64,000 bases of DNA from Pseudoscleropodium purum (Eukaryota; Streptophyta; Bryopsida; Hypnales; Brachytheciaceae): the NCBI GenBank assembly GCA_963969395.1, contig OZ017795.1, positions 9,238,001 to 9,302,000 of the forward strand, written 5' to 3'. This document shows positions 24,101-34,043 of the stretch, one piece after another. The notes under the pieces are model-generated. The model did not search any database. It was not told the DNA's origin and saw only the letters and a list, made by a program, of their open reading frames with translations. The translations under genes were made by a program, and so were the position numbers. Each line of letters opens with the position of its first letter. Within the stretch, counting starts at the first letter, position 1.

Positions 24101-27100
24101 TAAGTTACGAAATTAAGTTAATTTCGAAGTCGGTATGAGTTACGAGGTTACTTCACCCCTAGAAGATTTAGAGTGGTTCAATAATGACCAATTTGATTGA
24201 TCATATTATTAAAAACATAATTCAGATGGGGCCATTTTCACCAGAATCAGTGAAGAACACTGCATATGATGGTCAAAACATAATAATTATATTCAACGAA
24301 AGATTGTCCCCAATATGACCTCCTCAAAACATCTAAAAAAATATGAAACCTGGTGTGGGCTTCTTGATCCTCAAAAGGTAAACCGACGCTTGCTCTAAGC
24401 ACGAAATCGGACTACGAATTGGAAATTTAGGCGGTAAGAAAACGGAACAATTAAGGAGGATAAAATACCTGATTCTATTGCTTGGATTTCTCTATCCATT
24501 GCTTCGGCCTTGACAAGAGGAGAAATAAAAAACTGCGAAAACCTGGATTCATCAAGACGACATGAATGAGGCCACCAATGAAGAGACATACTTGGCACGT
24601 GCTTGAAACCATACATACCATACCTAAAATGGTATTTCTCTACAGAAAGTAAGCTCAAGTAAACTTTTATAATTCACAAATAAGGTTCACATATCCTGTT
24701 GGAATATTATGCGTTAACCTTTCTAGCGCATCCCTCAAGCTTCGATGCCTGACTTCGAAGTGGTAACACGTAAATTCCTGGTCCGTGTAAGCATTGGAAC
24801 TACCTCCATGCTGCGACAGAAACTTATCATACTGCAAAGAGCCGCACATCTTGCTCAGGTTAATCTTAAATCGAATTACAGTCTAAAAAATACTTTACTT
24901 CTCAACACGTTACAAAGAGTTCTGAATCATAGTTCATCATGATGAAGCTGAAACTACTTACCCCCCTAACCGTCCCAGCATCTTAAGTTTAGAAGGAATT
25001 TTAAATATTTGGCTTCAAATTTTACTGATAATTATTAGTAAGTGAAATGGTAGATCAAGCTATATGGATATGATCTATGCATTCTAGTTTACAACTTTTG
25101 CACTTTGCAATCACATTTTCACATTTTTGGAGATTCTGACCGTGGCATCAAGGGCAGTTAATATCACAGAACCTTCCTGCTATTGACCAGAAGTAAATTG
25201 GCTGTCTCTAGCCCATTTCTGAGGTACAATCACATGGAATGTTGAAGTTGAAGACACGATGGAATTCCACTTTTCTAGCAGTCAACTCTTGTCAGAAAGG
25301 ACATGTTGTTTTCTCAACATTTTACGCTCAGTCAGAGACAGTTAGAGAGTACAGTACCTCATTCTCATCCGGGAACTTGGTGCTCCCCATGAACAACATG
25401 TGTTCTGCAGAGAATCCAGAGCAGTAAGGTGTTGGTTGTGTTACATTCGAAAGTTTGCTTCCATCACGAGCAGGATTACGTGCATGCAATAGGAAATCAG
25501 GCATTACTCACCAAGAAAGTGAGCGAGACCTGGTGCATCTGGGGGGTCCGCCATGCTCCCTACTCCAACACATATGGCTGCTGCAGCCTGACATTAGACA
25601 GCACTAACATATTATTCTTTGCCAAACACATTTGGTGTCCACTTACCTACTACTTATTGAATTTTTTCCATCCATGTAAAGCTAGTATAGATCCGATCAA
25701 GTTGTGCTAGAAGTAATACAACACATTATGCATGAATCCAATTATTCTGTCCCCCTCATTCCCACCAAAGATCTCTTGTTGTTTTGAATATTCTCCTCAA
25801 TTCACAGCTAACAGGTTTTTCAGAAAATTGGACAGTTTTCCGAAATTTGAGATAACAGAGAATCATCTCTACGGAGAATTCTCCCTATGGGAACAATGAT
25901 CATACAGAGGCTTCCACGTGAGACATAGGGATACTCTATTTATGACGTCGTCTAAAAGTTCCTGAAACAACCTAATGGTACCCAAAACCCTGCTAAGTTC
26001 ATTTAAGGTTCTACATGAAAAAGGATTGAGGTCTTACGTACATAGTTATTTGATATCTCCTGCCCGGGTTCCTTGTCCTGCTTTCTCCTGCTCAGGAGCG
26101 AGGCTCCATTTGAACCCCCTTCTTCGTCTGGAGGTCTTTTGCACTGGATTAACCATTTCTAATCCATATTGCCAGTCTATTGGACTTCTCAAAATGTTTC
26201 CTTCACTATCTATACACTGTTAAAACAGATAGTTTGTTTTGTTTGTATGTATGTATGTAAGGATCTCCTAAACTGACGGGCCGACGGGGGTGCACTTGGT
26301 GTCATCGGAAAGCCCTCAACGAGGAGGTGCACAAAGCAAGTATCACAATGTTCCCTTTCACGACGTAACAGATACTGAATTTCGAAGTTTTTATGAATAA
26401 AAAAAAATTAGAAAATCACTTTTCCTTTACTTTTATTTTGCCATACTTACAGGATTGAAACATGGGTATGAAAGTAGATTAAGGAGGGCTTAGCCATCAC
26501 TTTTGTGGCAATCACAAAATGACATAGCAATGGCTGTGACAATGGCGTAGGACATACTGTTCCTTCCTTTAAGCAACCTACAGTAAGTTAGACTACTGAA
26601 GTACTGCTGTACTGGTGTTACCTGGATGAAACCGCAGGCGTGGCTTCCTGTCGGACGTGAAGTCATCACCACCTAGTCCACCACAAGGATTATGATCAAT
26701 TCAAGGCAACAGAGATAGATTCTCGTCTCAATTCTTAACCCCTAAAAGACTGAGAACCCCCAATTGGGACTCAGCAACATTGAGTAGGTCAAATGGGAAC
26801 CTTCTGTTGTTGAATTTCATTTATTTTATTGACAAACGAATGCAATGTTCCTCAGTGATATACAACTTGGTTCCATCTGAATTCTATTTTTCACAATATG
26901 ACCAATTGGAACTGGACATTTAATGTCCACTTGGTCATTTAGGGGTTAACTTAACCTCTTAGTTGAGAGTCAGTGCAGCTTGTTTCCTTGCGTGTGTGCA
27001 CCCTCAGGAGAACAATCAGAATTGCAATCCACAAAGCCATGAACGTCATTCAAAGGCCAAGAACAGAAATTGAACCAGAAAAGCATTATTTGCTTCAACA

Positions 27101-27526
27101 TTAGAGTTACTTAGCCCTAATTTGACATAGTTTGTCGTGCAAAGATTATCGACCACTCACCCTGATTTCAATCTTCCCAATCTGAGACTTCAGTACTTCG
27201 AAACTTGGCAACATACAGTAAGCCACCCGAGGATTGCCTGGCCAGAATCAGAAAACCCTAATATTCATGATACCCTAAGAGCATGAGAAAATGGGGATAC
27301 CTGCGCAATTGTACTGAAAATTTGGCCAAAGTGCATGTTCCTGCTGATCACCATCGTCAGTCTCGACATTCATATCCCCGCCACCGCGATCGTCCTCTTC
27401 GTCATCGTTACACACCTGAGGATCATGGATCAGGAGAGCAGACAACCCGTTGCGTAGCTTGATCAGCTTGTAGCTCCGAGAATTTCTGTCTGCTTTTACA
27501 ATTGGAGGTCCTTCCTCTACTTCCAT
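18124..27526 (-). CDS. Nardilysin-like M16A zinc metalloprotease (19 exons)
   Basis: A zinc peptidase of the insulysin/nardilysin family. Exons in transcript order: 27526-27301, 25580-25512, 25404-25358, 24831-24719, 24542-24469, 24029-23934, 23631-23509, 23344-23111, 22959-22811, 22474-22318, 21790-21635, 21487-21114, 20800-20651, 20553-20371, 20263-20060, 19699-19593, 19420-19267, 18996-18854, 18400-18124. All phases agree and give 3036 bp, 1011 residues. Zinc ligands are H96, H100 and E177 with catalytic E99 (HFLEH), exactly the HxxEHx76E spacing. An acidic stretch (residues 41-60) between NGLSALLIHD and the AAICVGVG strand is the nardilysin hallmark. RTKEQLGYVVES and FMVQSAKYSP mark the C-terminal half. 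The start at 27526 has a good context (GCCATGG); an in-frame ATG at 27622 would add 32 residues. Plant relatives are thought to be cytosolic or peroxisome-associated; I see no clear signal. An extra tiny exon in intron 1 is not excluded. Confidence 0.93.
25581..27300 (-). other. Protease intron 1 (1.7 kb) with transposon insertions
   Basis: The longest intron of the protease gene. It carries a TTAA-flanked MITE (26735-26949), and at about 26295-26450 a block related to repeats near 13.7 kb and 44.0 kb (shared ACAAA, TTTCGAAGTTTTTATGAAT and TTTTATTTTGCCATAC-like text). A GTAT microsatellite lies near 26246-26262. No further exon is evident. Confidence 0.6.
26735..26949. mobile_element. Short TTAA-flanked MITE in the protease intron (copy C, 215 bp)
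   Basis: The left end is TTAA-CCCCTAAAAGACTG and the right end is GGTCATTTAGGGG-TTAA. The ends match the larger copies (the 61.6 kb right end read inwards is CCCCTAAAAGACC), but the interior is different and short. It is therefore a separate deletion derivative or subfamily. It lies wholly inside intron 1 and leaves the reading frame intact. Confidence 0.82.
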
Positions 27527-29317
27527 GGCTATGAGAACTGGGTGACGCAATGGTGGAGAAAAAGCATGCCAGGGATACCATCGCAAGTTCAAGAGCAAGG
27601 CAAGCAAGCGCAAGATAAACACCTACACCCTAAACCTTCGGGGTCTACATGACTTTTGGAATACCATCGTGTGCCATCATGAGATACGAAGCGATGAGAC
27701 TATAAAGCTCACCACTGAACTCCTCAAACTGCATTCCCTCCCAAGACCACACTCACTAACAAAACCCGCAACCCACAATGGCAGCGAGGTTGGACAGATT
27801 GCAAAGAAATTAAGGCGATGGTGTACCTTATCACGAGCTAATTCGTTTCAGGATTAAATCTCAGAAAATACACTTCACCAAATTCCTCAACCGATGACAA
27901 AGTGAACTGTCGGTGGTCAATGTCGACATGTCATGTTCCAACCCATGAGGAACAAGAAACCCTGGGTTCAACCCTGAACCCTGAACCTTAATCCATCTGG
28001 GCATGAAAACTTAGATTTCAGTTGTGCAATGTGAAGTGTGCTGCGATCACTCAACCTGTTCCTTATATTCAGTTACGTAAGAGTGATTGGAGTTATTTCT
28101 CTCTCTCTTACTTGCATATCAACAGAGACCGCTGAGATCGATGAGAAAGTACTAAAAAAATTATTCGTAGATAGTCATTCACACTTGTTTCTTGATCAGC
28201 TTCTTCCTGCTGGCACATGAAATCAGTCAACTATACAATTTTTAAGCTCCGATCGAAGTATTTGGTTTCATTGGATCCTCACATTGTCTGACATCCATAT
28301 GCAAGCTTGAATTGTGTAAAACTCTCGACAGTCAATGCACTGACGCACTAAGCGCACCTATTTAATTCCGTCTGTGAGGGAGTCCAAAAATTGGACCCAC
28401 TTTCTGGGCCTAAACCGGACTTCCGGTGGATGTTCTAGTGTTCTACTGTACGTGGAGATGACGACCACATGCTTGCTTTGTCGCTGGACTTGGGTATGGC
28501 GCCTCTGGCAAGTGCGGTTTGTGACTGTCATGTGAGATTTGTGACGCCAGGGTGATTCTGCATGCCGAAACGCGGAATTTCATCAAGGTTGAATTTTACG
28601 GGGATTCGGACTGTCGTAAGAAAGTTGAAAATCGGTGCCGTCCAAACAATCCATGGAATCAAGCAAACTGGTCGTGAATTTCGTTTGTTTAGGTTTCTTT
28701 TAGGAGTTAAATCACAACTCAAAACTGCAGGGCAATACTTGAATCTCCCAACTGGCAGAGCAGAATCTTTGAGAGAGCTTGCGGTGGACCCCATTCTCAG
28801 TAGCGACTTTATTTTAAATCATTATTCTATTGTAGCCTGTGAGATTGTCCGGCGATTGTCGGTCAATCTGTGTAGCGTGCACATCATCTCGAACTTCGTT
28901 TCACGTTTCTGGAAGGTGACTTCGAATGCCATGATTCACAGGCACGGCACGAAACCAAGGACGTACAGATTCTACTGCAGTGAAAGTTAGGGTTTGGGAC
29001 ATGGAACAATCGCTGAAGCTCGTCTGCAGTCGTGCAGATTTATTTGACTTCCTTCACAATCCACACCGTAAGGCTGCGGATAATCAAGAATCTTCGATAT
29101 GGAATCACATCAGATTCTCATATTGCTTGCTAGAACGGGCGAAAGAAGATCAATTTCCAGTACTTGAAGCGATTTGCATCACCACCAGCTTCCTCTGAAC
29201 CAGTTTTCATCTCGAATTCCAAACTTGAGGGAGCCAATCCTGTGTTCAAATTTTAGGGTTGGGGATGCGCTCACGAATTGGGCAGTTTGCGTTCTAGGGT
29301 TTGGGATTGGGTCCATT
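27527..29317. promoter_or_regulatory. Shared upstream region of the divergent protease and permease genes
   Basis: About 1.8 kb separates the two start codons, which point away from each other, so promoters of both genes must lie here. From about 28400 the GC content rises. The stretch before 29318 contains TTAGGGTTTGGG and TTCTAGGGTTTGGG motifs of a kind often seen near plant transcription starts. Several upstream ATGs (for example 29001) precede the permease start, so upstream open frames may lie in its leader. An open frame of 142 codons at 28562-28990 resembles no known protein and is probably leader or chance sequence. No TATA box is assigned. Confidence 0.45.
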
Positions 29318-32300
29318 ATGTATGTGATGCAAGACGAAGCGGGAGCGATCCTGCTCATGATCGTCTCTCTCTGGTGCTTAGGCTCGTGGCCAGCGCTCTT
29401 CAATCTCTCCGAGCGTCGGGGCCGAGTGCCTATGCACACCTACTTGGACTACACGTTTGCCAATTACGCAGTGGCTGTTTGCTTCGCACTAACAGTCGGC
29501 AACCTCGGCCCCGACACGCCGCAGTCGCCGAATTTCCTGAAACAGCTGCTCCAAGCGAATGCTCCTTCGGTGGCATTTGCTCTGGCGGGGGGGTTGGCGT
29601 TGTGTTTGGGCAACATCGGGCTTCAGTATTCGCTCGCCTTTGTTGGCATTTCGTTGACGGAGGTCGTGTCTGCCAGCGTTGCTGTCGTTCTAGGTACTCG
29701 TCTGTTCACATTCACTCCATTATTGCAAATTTTGCAGTCCTTGCTTTTCGATGTTAAACTTGTTTCCTATCTCTCCAAAGGTGGATAATGACACAGTACT
29801 GAATTGAACATCAAGTTGTGCGTCTTTGCTCACCATCTCTAAGGTAACTAATTCTCTTGTCGATCACATGACTGGTGCCATTCGGGTCCTCAAAGTTTGA
29901 ATGTTGTGTGATTGTTGTGATTGGAAAACTACTTGCAACAGCTGAAAATCCCAGCATTTTATTAATTTTTGCACTGCTTGTTTTCGTTGTTTCATAGCAT
30001 TCGTTAGCAGTTCTGAGGCTCACCCATATCCACCGTAGATGGCGACCAAAACAGAGACTCAATGGAATTCACTAGAGTGCAGCTCTGGGTGGAGCCTGTC
30101 TTCTTTGTGTTGCTTTTGGTGCGTCCCACATGAACATGAGCTCAGTATTGTGCACTAAAGAATCTGTATTCCTTTTCCAAGCAGCTCCTTGAGAATGTTA
30201 ATGTTAATTGCTCACATTCACTGCATTGGTGGTTTTTGCGTTCCATGGTGAATGCGTATATCTAAGTGGCAAATTGGAAGTGGAACCCAAACTTTCTATT
30301 GGTAATCTTGTTTCCCATCTCTCCAAGTTGGATAACGGCACGTATTGAATTCAACATCAAATTTTGCACCCATCTCTTTGACGACGTAGGCAACTAATTT
30401 TCTTGTTGATCATTGAGAAGTGCCCCGTGTGTCCTCAAAGTTTCTATGTCTTTGAATGTTGGGATTGGTGAGAAACTAGTTCCGACTACATTGATTAATT
30501 TTCAACTCCCACTCCTCAAGATTTGTTGATGCAATTTTTTTCATCTTTCCCACTTGGCTAGTAGCACTATGTTGAATCGAACATCTAATTGTACATCGTT
30601 GGTTCACTATCTCCAAGGTAACTAGTTCTCTTATTGATCACTGTCCAACATTATAAGTACCACTTGGGGTGCTCAAAGTTTTGATGTTTTGAATGTTGTG
30701 ATTAGCCAACCACATTCGAGAGCTGAAAATACAACAGTTTTGTAGTTTTTTTGCACTGCTTGTTTTGACGCTGGAAGGTTTGATGCATCACCGATCGCAG
30801 GGACGACTGTGAATTACTTTCTGGACGATGGGTTGAACCGTGCAAGCATTTTGTTTCCGGGTGTGGCTTGTTTCCTGGTGGCCGTCGTGTTGGGATCATT
30901 CTGCCATGCCTCGAATGTGGCCGACATTCAAGCCAAAATCAAAGCTGCAGAGTGTCTTCCTCAAACGTAAGCCTCCCTTTCTGCTTCATAGTATCACAAA
31001 TAAGGTGGGGAACCCATTGCCGTGTCTTTCAACTGATTTGAGTAGTTTCAAGTGGAATTTTTTAATGTGGATTTTGTCCCCGTTCTCAGTAGGATTCCAA
31101 CGCTCTAAAATATGTTTTATTAGGATGTATGAATTTTCAAAGTTTTTTTTCATAGGGTGAGGAAAACTATGGGTAGATTTTGACTCTTCAGCTTTTGTTC
31201 ATTGTCATATTCATTTGATTTTAAGTAAGTATTTGTCGGTAACGTTTACTTCACGGATGACCTATTATTGACTTACCCACAGCCAAAAAATTGGGTTATT
31301 AAATATACCTACCATACCATAATGCACTCAATTAGGTCTATAATGAAAGTACCAGTTTTGGAGTGGTGAAGAGAAGAAGGGCTATTTCAAAAACTTCTCA
31401 CTTTCATTGGGTGTTGCTCCATTCCCAGGTCGGAGGACAAGCATGACTCCATGAAGGACTCGGAGGAATTTGCTGCTCTGCTGATCAACACCCCAAAAAA
31501 CAACCATGAAGTTCGTGAGTGGATGTTCTTCACCCAGTCTCCTTGATTTTTTTCTGTTTTTCCAAGGGGGCCAGCATTGGCTATTTGAGAATTATTACCT
31601 GAAAAAACGACTGCTATTCTGGCCAATTACTTGTCTTATCACTTCAAACATATAGTTTTCTACAGAATTTGACTGTATGAACAAACGATAAGGAAAGATT
31701 TGTTGCTATATATCCCCGAGTATTTTACCCACATTTTCCTGTAAGAACAGAGCAAACCCAGTGTTCATTAGTTTAGCAGCCAATACTACAATCGGGGATC
31801 TATTCCTTTTTCCGACGAATATTCCAAATGTGGTACACATAGAGGTACAAAATGTACACGATTTGTAGATGACAGCTGTAAGTGATTCGGGTTTTCAACT
31901 TCTACGATCCATAAGATATTTTAGAAATGTCCCAAAATTGTTTCTTTTTTTATTTTAGACCACAACCCTTATTGTCTATCGCCTCAAATTTTCCCAGAAG
32001 TGTATGACATCTGCTTACATGAGCAATCTCTTAAAGAGGCAAATAACCTCCCTACCCTTAGCTAAACAATCTGTTCCCCAGTCCACTGTTCCTCTACCTT
32101 GTGAGCTTGACCTCCAGTTGGACATGGACGTATGAGTTTGGTCGAGCTTATAACTTTTCATTAGCGAGAAACTTTGTTGACTCTCATGTCAAGAAAACTC
32201 CACCGTTTGAACGTGAACTCGTCGGCTGTGTCACAGATACCGAAGACACGGATAGAGCGCGTGGTAATTCTTTCAGTGTTTCATCCGAAAGCGTGGTTTC

Positions 32301-33335
32301 TGGTGCAGAGTATTTCCGAAGCTTGGAATCCCACAGGGCAATCAAGGTGAAGGGGAAGAGCGTCTTGTTTGGACTCGCAATTGCCCTCTTCACAGGGTTA
32401 TGTTACGCAGGGTTCTCTCCTTTGTTCAACGTGGCTACCAACGATCAATTCCATTTCCTAAAACCCGGTGTCCCGCATCTGGTGGTGTACACGACTTTCT
32501 TCTACTTCTCAACTGCCTTCGTGCTTTGTTCGCTTCTTGTGAACGTGTACTTGCTCTACTATCCAGTCCTGGGTATTCCCAGATCCTCGCTGACTATGTA
32601 CTGGCGAGACCACCAAGGGCGTGCGATTGCCATCCTTGCAGGCCTACTTTGTGGCATTGGGAATGGATTTCAGTTCATGGGTGGCCAAGCTGCTGGGTAC
32701 GCTGCAGCAGATGCAGTGCAGGTAATTCAATTAGCCTGTTCGCAAGCAATTTACCTGTAAATCATCTGCATCTGAAGCTTGTTCGTATGATGGTGAATGA
32801 TACTTCTTCTGCACTAACGGTTTCTATTTTAAACCTCTAACGAAATATGCATGGTTTTAAAATGATCAGTTGGATTGATTATATATTTTATTGATGGAAC
32901 CAAATTTTATTTTACCAGAATCAGTGCAGAACATTGAATATGTTGGTCTAAAAATCTATCAAATTAGACAAAAAAAAAAGCCCTCCTACGAGCTACTCAA
33001 AACTGCTAAACGAACATGAGGGCGAATTCGGGCTTCCTGGTTCTTCGGGGATTAATTGTAGTTGTTAGTTTTGATTCCAGTGTCTGACAAGAACTGTTCA
33101 TTTGAAAATCCTCCATCATATGGAGTTCCCTTTGATTGACTGATGACTGTTTATTGCATTGCAGGCCTTGCCTTTGGTGGGAACGTTGTGGGGTGTGATT
33201 CTGTTTAAGGAGTATCATGGCTCGTCTCGAAAGACGTATTGTCTTCTGATTGGGATGCTCTTCATGTTTCTTACTGCTGTAGTGTTGCTTGTGGCATCTT
33301 CCATGCCGCGGCATGGCTCTGACACCTTCACGTAG
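29318..33335 (+). CDS. UPS: Ureide permease family transporter (five exons)
   Basis: A multi-spanning membrane transporter of the plant UPS family, whose known members carry allantoin, uracil or other heterocyclic nitrogen compounds. Exons are 29318-29693, 30801-30966, 31429-31514, 32237-32721 and 33165-33335. The phases agree (1, 2, 1, 0) and give 427 residues; Arabidopsis members have about 390. Family blocks, in order: LSERRGRVPMHTYLDYT, LCLGNIGLQYSLAFVG, NYFLDDGLNRASILFPGV, a variable hydrophilic loop, RAIKVKGKSVLFG (the loop end with the GKS of the reported Walker-like motif), FSPLFNVATNDQFH, GNGFQFMGGQAAGYAAADAVQ and ALPLVGTLWGV. About ten hydrophobic segments are visible. The first four exons are secure in frame. 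The start of exon 4 (acceptor TCACAG at 32236) and the donor of exon 3 (GTTC|GTGAGT) were chosen because they restore phase, and the loop between them may differ. The substrate cannot be told. Confidence 0.9.
29694..30800 (+). repeat. Permease intron 1, made of three diverged repeat units
   Basis: The intron holds three related units of about 225-250 bp at roughly 29750-29992, 30300-30525 and 30527-30775. Shared landmarks are a CATCTCTCCAA-type start, ATTGAAnnnAACATCnAATT, AACTAnTTnTCTTnTTGATCA, CCTCAAAGTTT and a final TTTTTGCACTGCTTGTTTT in units one and three. Similarity is moderate, so the expansion is old. Confidence 0.75.
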
Positions 33336-33742
33336 CCACGTAGATTGATTACCGTCGTTTGTTCGACATGTGCAGTAGTTAGCTTAGATTCCTCTTATTA
33401 ATCAAGTTGACTACGTTGGCAGCGGCCAAAGTGTCACAACAGAAATCGAGAACCACTGGTTATGTGTGTTTTTGTTGCAATTGCAACACGTTGTAATACT
33501 AATATTTTCTTCATTGTTTTGCGCTCAACATCTGACTGCTACCGGTACAAATACTCCTTTGCTACGAGTTGTAAGTTTGATCCTCTTGGGAACATTGTTC
33601 AATCCCAAAGTGCAGCATTGACTTCAAATGCACTCCAATATGCTTTATGCTAAGGCAGTAACCATTGTTGTTCCTACGCAGATGACTCGTTCATTGTTTG
33701 TTTGCAGTTTAGAAATCAAATTGAATCAGTTTCTTGAGAAGC
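33336..33742 (+). other. Permease 3' flank
   Basis: Probably the 3' untranslated region of the permease and adjacent spacer. No gene is seen, and a polyadenylation site was not identified with confidence. Confidence 0.4.
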
Positions 33743-34043
33743 GTGTGAACAGGGCTTTTTTTTTTAAATTTTATGAGGTGCCAGAGTGGCTATATAAAAT
33801 GTTATAATGGTGCTTCAAATTTCAACATTCATCCACATATTGGATAGAAAATATCACATTAGCTCATATTGCAAGTCCATAATTCTATTTAACATCCACT
33901 ATTTGGCAATTTCATCCAAGATTTTTTTGAATTTGAAGTTTTCTGATGAAAAACTTCATGTTTTTTTGCCATTTTATAGCCAAATTATTATTTTCTGGTG
34001 CAATCTGGCACTATAAAGCCAAAAATAAAAGCCCTGGTGTGAA
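33743..34043. mobile_element. hAT-like MITE, 287 bp
   Basis: The ends CAGGGCTTTT and AAAAGCCCTG (33750-34036) form terminal inverted repeats. Direct repeats GTGTGAA flank both sides (33743-33749 and 34037-34043), or 8 bp with one mismatch. Ends starting CAGGG with 8-bp duplications are typical of hAT elements. The interior (CAACATTCATCCACATATTG, then GGATAGAAAATATCACATT) recurs at 46885-47165. No coding sequence. Confidence 0.82.

Noticed and set aside
28562..28990. Open frame of 142 codons upstream of the permease.
   Set aside because: No recognisable domain, unusual composition and a competing open frame on the other strand; it lies in the leader/promoter region.
29278..29757. Open frame of 159 codons overlapping permease exon 1.
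   Set aside because: It is an out-of-frame shadow of the GC-rich permease exon.
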